NCBI RefSeq assembly: GCF_009695875.1
Contig: NZ_VUNC01000001.1
Span: 62,001 to 126,000, forward strand
DNA length: 64,000 nt
Direction: 5' to 3'
DNA from: Olsenella porci
GTDB taxonomy: Bacteria; Actinomycetota; Coriobacteriia; Coriobacteriales; Atopobiaceae
The position numbers and the translations under genes are program-made. The notes beneath the pieces are model-generated. The model saw only the letters and a list, made by a program, of their open reading frames with translations, did no database searches and was not told where the DNA came from. Positions 58,436 through 64,000 of the stretch are shown here, in pieces. Position 1 is the stretch's first letter, and each line of letters starts with the position of its first letter.

Positions 58436-59824
58436 CTAGTCGTGATGCATGTCCACCTCCACGAACTTGGTGGAGCCGGGGAGGAAGGTGAGCGGGACGA
58501 TGTCGAGCGGGCCCGAGCGGTTCTTGGCGATGATGAAGTTGGTCACGTTGAAGTCGGGGCGGTCGCTCGACTCGGCCTCCTCCTCGGTCATGGAGCGGTC
58601 CAGGAGGATGACGACGTCGGCGTCCTGCTCGATGGAGCCCGACTCGCGCAGGTCGCTCAGCTCGGGCCTCTTACCCTTGCGGTCGGTGACGGCACGGTTG
58701 AGCTGCGAGAGGGCGACGACGGGGACCTCAAGGTCCTTTGCCATGATCTTGATGCCACGAGACATCTCGCTGACCTCCGTGGCGCGGGAGTCCGCCCTGT
58801 GACGTCCCGCCGGGGGCGAGAGAAGCTGCAGGTAGTCGAGAAGGACCAAGCCGTGGTCCTTGCCCTGCAGCATCCTGCGGGCTTTGGCCCTGATCTCGGT
58901 CACCGTGGTGCCGGGCGTGTCGTCAATCATAATGTCGAGCTTGGATAGGTCGCGGGTGGCCTCGAGGATGGTCGGCCACTGGTTGTCCTGGATGCGGGCG
59001 CCACGGATGGCAGAAAGCGGAATGCGTGCTTGGGCGGACAGGAGGCGCTGCGCAATCTCCACCTTGCTCATCTCGAGCGAGAAGAACGCGATGGACGCCC
59101 CGTGAGCGGCCGCATTGACGGCGAGGTTGAGCGCGAAGGAGGTCTTTCCGACACCCGGTCGCGCTCCGATGACGATCATCTGGCCGGGGCGCAACCCTTG
59201 CAGACGCTGGTCGATGCCCGAGTATCCAGTCATGACACCCAGGGAGCCCTCGGGGTTCTGGCACGCCTCCCCCAGCTCGGTGTACAGGTCACCCATGACG
59301 TCGGCAAGGTCGCTGTAGCTGTCACCTATCTCGCGGTTGGTGACGTTGAGAAGGAGGTTCTCGGCGGAGTCCACGACCTCCTTGGTGTCCTCCGGGGCGT
59401 CAAACGCAAGAGCCGTGATCTTGGCAGATGCCGCGATGATTGCCCGCAGGGTTGAGTCGCGGTGAAGGATCTCGACGTGGTGACGCCAGCTCGCAAGGGC
59501 AAACGAATCACCATTGAGCTCAAGGAGGTACGCCATGCCTCCAGTCCGGTCAAGCTGCCCCTGTGACTTGAGGTGGTCGGCTAACGAGATGGGATCCACG
59601 GGCTTCCCCCGGTCGAACATCTCGCTCATTGCCAGGAAGATAAGCCTGTGGGAGTAGAGGTAGAAGTCCTGCTCCTCCAGGTCGATCAGGCACTCCTGCA
59701 GAACATCCTGCGAGAGGAGCATCGCAGAGAGAACGGACTTCTCGGCAGCAAGGTCCTGCGGCATCGAGGCGTCACCGGCAGGCGGCGTCGGATCTCTGTC
59801 GTAGTCGATGGGGGCGTCTTGCAT
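58436..59824 (-). CDS. dnaB: replicative DNA helicase DnaB
   Basis: The 462-residue protein has the DnaB N-terminal helical domain (about 20-125, with MPQDLAAEKSVLSAMLLSQD) and the RecA-like C-terminal motor with Walker A GARPGVGKTSFALNLAV, FSLEMSKVEIAQRLLSAQAR, Walker B LVLLDYLQLL, and SDLRESGSIEQDADVVILLD. Length and order are standard. ATG at 59824 is chosen because GGAGG lies 4 bases before it and the extra 50 residues upstream have no DnaB similarity. The ssb-rpsR-rplI-dnaB synteny supports the call. Confidence 0.97.
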   Translation of the reverse strand: MQDAPIDYDRDPTPPAGDASMPQDLAAEKSVLSAMLLSQDVLQECLIDLEEQDFYLYSHRLIFLAMSEMFDRGKPVDPISLADHLKSQGQLDRTGGMAYLLELNGDSFALASWRHHVEILHRDSTLRAIIAASAKITALAFDAPEDTKEVVDSAENLLLNVTNREIGDSYSDLADVMGDLYTELGEACQNPEGSLGVMTGYSGIDQRLQGLRPGQMIVIGARPGVGKTSFALNLAVNAAAHGASIAFFSLEMSKVEIAQRLLSAQARIPLSAIRGARIQDNQWPTILEATRDLSKLDIMIDDTPGTTVTEIRAKARRMLQGKDHGLVLLDYLQLLSPPAGRHRADSRATEVSEMSRGIKIMAKDLEVPVVALSQLNRAVTDRKGKRPELSDLRESGSIEQDADVVILLDRSMTEEEAESSDRPDFNVTNFIIAKNRSGPLDIVPLTFLPGSTKFVEVDMHHD

Positions 59825-60061
59825 GGGACCTCCGGTGATGGGTGCATTTCGTCTAACTATAGTTCCTTCGGGCCCAATGACATCGCAATCCAAGTGCCCA
59901 TCGGGAGCGTGCGCCATCCGCACGCCCGAAGACTCCCTGCATACATTCGCGTCAATACTCTTCGAGTGGGGCAACGCGACATTGGCGAGGGCACCACATC
60001 AATGGCATCAACCCAACTGGGCATTGTTGACACTGTGACGCGTCTAGCGGGGGCGTTAGAA

Positions 60062-60077
60062 GTTTTCACAGTTTTCA
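60062..60077. repeat. tandem 7-mer in the dnaB upstream region
   Basis: GTTTTCA occurs twice, separated by CA. On the reverse strand the second unit reads TGTGAAAAC, distantly like DnaA or SOS-type boxes but matching neither. It is recorded as a low-confidence possible binding site. Confidence 0.2.
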
Positions 60078-60237
60078 ACATTTTGAGGAAGTCGCCAACG
60101 AATCCTCTCGCCTTACACATCCATAGCAGGGCTTTTTCAGTGGTTTAACCCATTGACGTGGGACTATTCACTCGCAAAGGCACAAGGCATCAAATAACCG
60201 CAGGTGAGAGCCTTATTACTGACATTCGACATGCAGC

Positions 60238-60270
60238 GGCCCCCCGTCGGACAGAATCCGATAGGGGGCC
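60238..60270 (-). terminator. possible terminator after rplI
   Basis: GGCCCCC and GGGGGCC form an outer 7-bp stem and TCGG/CCGA an inner stem around ACAGAAT, 75 bases after the rplI stop. The T-tract is poor, so termination or mRNA stability is inferred. Confidence 0.5.
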
Positions 60271-60344
60271 ACAGTGACCTTTGGCGCTACGAGCCCAAAG
60301 ACGTAACCGCCAGGAAAATGTTGATTTCCCTCCGACAGAGTTTG

Positions 60345-60875
60345 CTACTCGGCAGCGGCCTCGGTCTCGGCAGCGACGGTCTCGTCGGCCTGGGCGTCCT
60401 CCTCGGGCTCCTCGGGCTCGGCCTCCTCCTCGCTCACTCCAACGAGGACGGTGACGACCGCGTTGATGTCGCGATAGAGGTTGACCTCGACGGGATGCTT
60501 GCCGACGGTCTTGATGGTCGCGCCACGGCCGATGCGCTTGCGGTCGACCTCGACGCCAAGCTGGTCCTTGATCGCGGCGACGATCTGCGCGGTGGTGATG
60601 GAGCCAAACAGCTGGTCGTTCTCGCCGACCTTGGCCTCCACGGTGACGGACTTGCCGTCGAGCAGCTCCTTGGTGGCGTGCGCGTCGGCGAGGCGCTTGG
60701 CCTCGCGCTTCTCGATGCCCGCGCGGCGCTCCTCAAGCTGCTTCAGGTTGCCCGGGGTCGCGGGCTGGGCGATGCGGTTGGGGAACAGATAGTTCTCCGC
60801 GTAGCCCTGGGCGACGTCCACGACGTCTCCCTCGCCACCCTTGCCCCTGAGCTCACCCAAAAGGATGACTTTCAT
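60345..60875 (-). CDS. rplI: 50S ribosomal protein L9 with acidic C-terminal extension
   Basis: The 176-residue protein has the L9 N-terminal domain (MKVILLGELRGKGGEGDVVD, VAQGYAENYLFPN), a connecting helix, and a C-terminal domain with FGSITTAQIVAAIKDQL. Standard L9 is about 150 residues; here about 25 residues, mostly Glu and Ala (EEEAEPEEPEEDAQADE), are added after the C-domain. AAGGAG stands 6 bases before ATG. It belongs to the rpsF-ssb-rpsR cluster, but a DUF2232-like gene lies between rpsR and rplI. Confidence 0.97.
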   Translation of the reverse strand: MKVILLGELRGKGGEGDVVDVAQGYAENYLFPNRIAQPATPGNLKQLEERRAGIEKREAKRLADAHATKELLDGKSVTVEAKVGENDQLFGSITTAQIVAAIKDQLGVEVDRKRIGRGATIKTVGKHPVEVNLYRDINAVVTVLVGVSEEEAEPEEPEEDAQADETVAAETEAAAE

Positions 60876-60898
60876 GGGAACTCCTTCGGTTGGTCGGC

Positions 60899-61951
60899 CT
60901 AAGCCGACTCCTTGCTCTTCTCTCCTGGGCCAGCCTCTCTCCCCTGCCTACCGCGACCAATGCCGCGGAAGTTAGCGAGGAGGTCGACGAGGCCCACAAT
61001 GCCAACGACGGCAAACGACCATTCGATCCAGACCGCCACCATGACCGCAAGCGCCCTGGTGAAGGGACCAAAGCCCCTCCTTTCCAGGAACCACACGATG
61101 AGCGCCGTACCCTGCAGGGAAAGCGCCACGCGAGCCGCCACGAGGACGTTGGTGCCAACGAACCCAACCAGGGGGCTGAGGTTCGTGAGGTACCTCGGCG
61201 CCATGGCTGCGGCAGCGGACAGGACGAACACAACGCCCACCCACCGCGGCGCGTCGTAGGACGAGAGTCTTCCAACGGGGAGGCTCACGTTCATCTGGCG
61301 CGCAGCCAACTTGGTCCCCCAGTGCGCAAACAGGACGATCGCCCCGGCTGCGCATAGGTAAGCCAACGGCCAGTAAGAGGCCACGAGCTTTCGTGCCACC
61401 TCCACCTGGGAGCTCATTGTAAGGTTCATGGAACCCCCATACGAGGCACCCATCTGGCGGAGGACCCCGTCAAACGCGGCTGGCACCGAGGTACCGTTGA
61501 ACGCCGCGGCCACCGAGTCCGAGGCAAGCACCACCAGCATGGCCGCGATGATGGCGAGACTCACCCTGCCCACGGTCACCTGCCTGCCATAGACCGTGCG
61601 GACCATGGCGAGACAGACGAGCGCGATCAGGACGGACATTGGGATCTGCCAGGGGTTGTAGAGGATAGAGACGACAATCCCCGCACCCGCGGCCACAAGG
61701 GCCGCCGTTTTGACCGATCCCCGGTCGTCGCTCTCGTTCACGAACGAGAGGCCGTACGTCGTCAGGACCGCCGCGATCTCTGCGCTCAGGGGAGCGCAGG
61801 CACCGCCAAGGATGGACCACATCATTCCCCGCCGGTAGCGCATCTGCCCCATGCCATCCCCCTGACCACGTGTGCCAAATGGGATGACCTCGCGGCTCTC
61901 GCCCATACCGTCAGGCCTGACCGGCCCGTTCTTTTTCTCGCTGTCGCTCAA
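60899..61951 (-). CDS. DUF2232/YybS-like polytopic membrane protein
   Basis: The 350-residue protein begins with a hydrophilic N-terminus (about 1-40) and has about eight hydrophobic helices, including ILGGACAPLSAEIAAVL, TALVAAGAGIVVSILYN and ALSLQGTALIVWFLERRGF, with RGFGPFTRALAVMVAV typical of the late part of DUF2232. Genes of this type lie beside rpsR and rplI in many Gram-positives, and their function is unknown. The start is uncertain: TTG at 61951 has AAGGA 9 bases before it; ATG codons inside the hydrophilic part are alternatives. Confidence 0.78.
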   Translation of the reverse strand: MSDSEKKNGPVRPDGMGESREVIPFGTRGQGDGMGQMRYRRGMMWSILGGACAPLSAEIAAVLTTYGLSFVNESDDRGSVKTAALVAAGAGIVVSILYNPWQIPMSVLIALVCLAMVRTVYGRQVTVGRVSLAIIAAMLVVLASDSVAAAFNGTSVPAAFDGVLRQMGASYGGSMNLTMSSQVEVARKLVASYWPLAYLCAAGAIVLFAHWGTKLAARQMNVSLPVGRLSSYDAPRWVGVVFVLSAAAAMAPRYLTNLSPLVGFVGTNVLVAARVALSLQGTALIVWFLERRGFGPFTRALAVMVAVWIEWSFAVVGIVGLVDLLANFRGIGRGRQGREAGPGEKSKESA

Positions 61952-61980
61952 CGATTGCGGTCCTTAGCCCTTTGGAACCT

Positions 61981-62253
61981 CTACCCGCGGTTGCGGCCGC
62001 CGCGGCTGGAGACCACGGGGACCGTGTAGGGCAGAAGTGCCATGACGCGGGCGCGCTTGATGGCGACCGCGATGTCGTGCTGATGCTGCGTGCAGGCGCC
62101 AGTGACGCGACGGGGCTTGATCTTGCCGCGGTCGGTCATGAACTTGCGAAGGAGCTGGGTGTCCTTGTAGTCGATGTACTCGACATCCTCCTTGCAGAAC
62201 TGGCAGTACTTGCGACGCGGCTGGCGCTGTTCAACTTGCCTTTGCTTAGCCAT
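61981..62253 (-). CDS. rpsR: 30S ribosomal protein S18
   Basis: The 90-residue protein has the S18 core [20 protein letters not shown] followed by [10 protein letters not shown]. It keeps the CxxC motif (YCQFC) and a third Cys (ACTQHQH), the metal-binding C+ form rather than the Cys-free form. S18 forms a pair with S6. ATG at 62253 is chosen since MAKQRQ is the usual start; upstream in-frame residues are not conserved. Confidence 0.97.
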   Translation of the reverse strand: MAKQRQVEQRQPRRKYCQFCKEDVEYIDYKDTQLLRKFMTDRGKIKPRRVTGACTQHQHDIAVAIKRARVMALLPYTVPVVSSRGGRNRG

Positions 62254-62295
62254 GTCTTTGTTGCCTTTCAACTGGTGGCTTGCGCCACCTACTCA

Positions 62296-62799
62296 CTAGA
62301 ACGGGATGTCCTCGTCGTAGACGTCCGCCTGGGGCGGGGTCTGGACGGGACGCTGGGGCTGTGGGTTTGCCGCGGGCGCGGGTGCTGCGTAGCTCGGCGA
62401 GGGAGAGGACATATACGCCCCGTTGTTGCGGGGCTCGTAGCCCTGACCGCCGCCTTGCTGGCTCCTGGACGAGAGGAACTCGACCTCGTCGACGACGACC
62501 TCGAGTTTGCTCCTCTTCTGACCGTCGCGCTCCCAGGAGCTGTAGCGAAGCTTGCCCTCGATGGCAACCTTCGAGCCCTTGGAGAGGAAACGGCTCAGGG
62601 GTTCCGCCCTGTTGCCAAAGACGACGCAGTCAACGAAGTTGGGAACATCCTCCCACTCGCCCGTCTGCGGGTTGCGACGGCGGTCGTTAACCGCCACGCC
62701 AAACGACAGGATGGCGGTACCACCCTGGGTCTGTTTGAGCTCCGGGTCGCGTGTAAGATTGCCGGAGATGTTCACCCTGTTAATGCTCACGTCGCTCAC
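62296..62799 (-). CDS. ssb: single-stranded DNA-binding protein
   Basis: The 167-residue protein has an OB fold (about 1-110: NRVNISGNLTRDPELKQTQG, FVDCVVFGNRAEPLSRFLSK, GSKVAIEGKLRYSSWERDGQ), a Gly/Gln/Pro-rich linker, and the conserved acidic tip VYDEDIPF that binds partner proteins such as repair and restart factors. The start is GTG with GAGAGG 2 bases before it. Gene order rpsF-ssb-rpsR is standard. Confidence 0.97.
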   Translation of the reverse strand: MSDVSINRVNISGNLTRDPELKQTQGGTAILSFGVAVNDRRRNPQTGEWEDVPNFVDCVVFGNRAEPLSRFLSKGSKVAIEGKLRYSSWERDGQKRSKLEVVVDEVEFLSSRSQQGGGQGYEPRNNGAYMSSPSPSYAAPAPAANPQPQRPVQTPPQADVYDEDIPF

Positions 62800-62837
62800 T
62801 GCCTCTCATCTGCGGGCGCAATGCCCGCCTCTCATGA

Positions 62838-63131
62838 CTAGTCCCTGTCGGAGCGGCACACGATCATGTGACGCTTCACGGCATCGTTGATGCGCAGAAC
62901 TCGGTCGAGCTCGGCGATCTGTGCGGGGTCTGCATGGAAGTTGATGAGGGTGTAATCCCCCTCGGTGAGCTTGTCGATCTCGTAGGCGAGCTTGCGCTTG
63001 CCCCAGTCCTCGACGTTGTCGACCTTGCCACCATTCTCGGAAACAGCAACGTCAATACGCTTCATGACGCCAGCGCGGGTCTCCTCGGTGCTTGCGGGAT
63101 CGACAAAATACAGCAGTTCATAAGCCTTCAT
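62838..63131 (-). CDS. rpsF: 30S ribosomal protein S6
   Basis: The 97-residue protein has the S6 fold: MKAYELLYFVDPASTEETRA, GGKVDNVEDWGKRKLAYEID and YTLINFHADPAQIAELDRVL. Length is as usual. GAGGAGG lies 6-7 bases before ATG. It is the first gene of the cluster and is preceded by a hairpin with the position expected of the S6:S18 autoregulatory site. Confidence 0.98.
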   Translation of the reverse strand: MKAYELLYFVDPASTEETRAGVMKRIDVAVSENGGKVDNVEDWGKRKLAYEIDKLTEGDYTLINFHADPAQIAELDRVLRINDAVKRHMIVCRSDRD

Positions 63132-63156
63132 GTGGTCACCTCCTCTGGGCTAAACG

Positions 63157-63186
63157 GCTCCGGTTAGTGAAGGTTGCCTCCGGAGC
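63157..63186 (-). promoter_or_regulatory. candidate S6:S18 autoregulatory leader hairpin
   Basis: Read leftward, GCTCCGG pairs with CCGGAGC (7 bp, perfect) around the loop AGGCAACCTTCACTAA, 25 bases upstream of the rpsF start. The element called the S6:S18 motif in other bacteria is a similar hairpin with a conserved CCG. Position and CCG fit; the exact consensus was not checked. Confidence 0.55.
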
Positions 63187-63399
63187 AGGAAAGGTCAAGG
63201 TGCGATGTTAACACACGATGCCGCGGGAGGGCTTGCGGCCACTCCCACGGCACCAACAACACGCAGACCCCACATCTATGCTACCAAGGGCACAAGGACC
63301 TTACGGTCCCCCGTTCCCCACAAGGTAGCTGCCAAGAGGGGCGGGATATCCATATGCTTGCAAAAACGTGGCAGGGGTCTTTTCGTCACATACGACCTG

Positions 63400-64000
63400 C
63401 TAGGCGAGGGGGTCATCCCCCTCTGGGCGAGTGGGCTCCTGGCTGCCGTCGGGTTGGGTCGACGACTCCTGGGGCTCGTCGCTCTCCCCCGCAGACCCCT
63501 CGCTTTTAGAACCAACGGGGGTCTCCGCCGCCTCCCCCTCGGATTGGGGGACCTGAGGGGTGACCGGATCAACGGGAAGGCACTCGTCAGGCGTGGGCAA
63601 CTCGGGCGTCACGGGAAGCGGGTCGCCGCTGGCTCCCCAGGCTGGCACGTTGAACTGGCGCATCCACAGGCCAACGGCGGTCACGAGAATCATGTCCGTG
63701 AAGACGCCAAGGAAGTTCGCGGCAAACAGCAGCAGAACCGCCCATGGGGCAACGTCCGTGAAGGCCCTCACAATTGCATAGGCAAGTGCCTCGGTTGTGC
63801 CGGAGTAGGCGACAATGCCGATGATGCTAAAGACCACAGGCGCGAGAAGGACGAGCGCGAGAACGAAGAGGATGAGACCCGTGATGAGCTGGATGACCAC
63901 GGACAGCCCCGCGATCCTGAAGAACCCGGAGCCATCCCTCTTCAGCATGTCCGTGATGCGGTCCGCCCTATACCCAGCGGTAAAGTTCTGGTACACGGTC
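63400..64000 (-). CDS. membrane protein of unknown function, N-terminus cut by window edge
   Basis: The reading frame is open to the right edge, so the gene probably continues beyond it. A GTG at 63996 could start it, but no ribosome site can be seen there. The visible part (about 200 residues) has two or three hydrophobic segments (FFRIAGLSVVIQLITGLILF, VLALVLLAPVVFSIIGIVAY, WAVLLLFAANFLGVFTDMIL). It ends with a 70-residue tail rich in Pro, Glu and Ser (PQSEGEAAETPVGSKSEGSA). No family was recognised. Confidence 0.7.
   Translation of the reverse strand, partial: TVYQNFTAGYRADRITDMLKRDGSGFFRIAGLSVVIQLITGLILFVLALVLLAPVVFSIIGIVAYSGTTEALAYAIVRAFTDVAPWAVLLLFAANFLGVFTDMILVTAVGLWMRQFNVPAWGASGDPLPVTPELPTPDECLPVDPVTPQVPQSEGEAAETPVGSKSEGSAGESDEPQESSTQPDGSQEPTRPEGDDPLA

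Larger units (their letters stand above)
59825..60344. other. intergenic region between rplI and dnaB
   Basis: This 520-bp spacer has lower GC than its flanks. It contains the hairpin at 60238-60270, a tandem 7-mer GTTTTCA at 60062-60077, and near dnaB a TATAGT -10-like hexamer on the reverse strand (59856-59861), 32 bases upstream of the start. No gene with a ribosome site and coding composition was seen. A forward frame (59648-60148) mostly overlaps dnaB and is rejected. Confidence 0.55.

Noticed and set aside
59825-59974. In-frame extension of dnaB upstream of 59824
   Set aside because: The added 50 residues lack DnaB similarity, while a strong GGAGG site precedes the ATG at 59824.
59825-60344. 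Replication origin beside dnaB
   Set aside because: No cluster of DnaA boxes (TTATCCACA type) and no dnaA or dnaN gene nearby; the GTTTTCA tandem is not enough.
1-64000. CRISPR array, prophage or insertion sequence
   Set aside because: No regularly spaced repeats, transposase, integrase or phage structural genes were seen.

Overview
The window is about 64 kb of high-GC DNA with dense genes, short spacers and many GTG or TTG starts. The best guess for the host is an anaerobic actinobacterium of the class Coriobacteriia, of the Olsenella/Atopobium/Eggerthella type. This is inferred from the actinobacterial gene styles (EF-G2-like factor, PRC-barrel/CBS protein beside an NRAMP-related magnesium transporter, DUF5648-repeat L,D-transpeptidases), a class B sortase and PurF with the iron-sulfur cysteines of the Bacillus type. 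No rRNA gene is present to settle the genus.

Region 1 (1-6.9 kb) is housekeeping: the end of a DEAD-box helicase, CstA, an RlmI-like rRNA methyltransferase, a threonine dehydratase, TadA, tRNA-Ser(UGA) and LemA. Region 2 (6.9-14.7 kb) concerns cations and the envelope: a structured leader precedes a PRC/MgtE_N/CBS membrane protein and an NRAMP-related Mg transporter. A reverse-strand group follows: a PRC-barrel coiled-coil protein, a YtxH-like protein, a protein with a cyanophycin-synthetase-N-like HxxEH domain, and a CNNM/CorC-like protein.

Region 3 (14.8-40.4 kb) is a large surface-glycan locus. It has two modules that pair a sugar aminotransferase (one is WecE) with a closely related ATP-grasp ligase, a third ATP-grasp of the sugar-transfer-associated type, and five family-2 glycosyltransferases. 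It also has four large polytopic membrane proteins (DUF6541-, YfhO- and DUF6020-like), a GtrB/ArnC-type transferase with two overlapping SMR-type proteins, a DUF2304 protein, a Wzx-type flippase and two secreted L,D-transpeptidase-like proteins with DUF5648 repeats. The likely logic is that amino sugars are made and acylated in the cytoplasm, assembled or loaded on lipid carriers, flipped, and transferred outside the cell. The ATP-grasp step is the least explained part and is the best candidate for an undescribed system.

Region 4 (40.6-54.8 kb) holds the EF-G2-like factor, an orphan radical SAM protein, purF, a TrmA/RumA-type methyltransferase, a PrsW-like protease, the run purE-srtB-purM-purN with a sortase inside it, a pyridoxal/pyridoxamine kinase, a membrane-anchored protein of unknown role and a Nudix hydrolase. 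Region 5 (54.8-64 kb) reads leftward as rpsF-ssb-rpsR-DUF2232-like-rplI, then dnaB-purA-degV-purD-nudix, the usual replication/ribosomal cluster extended by purine genes. Purine synthesis is thus spread over three transcription units. Apart from the cut genes at both edges, no pseudogene, insertion sequence, prophage or CRISPR array was seen.
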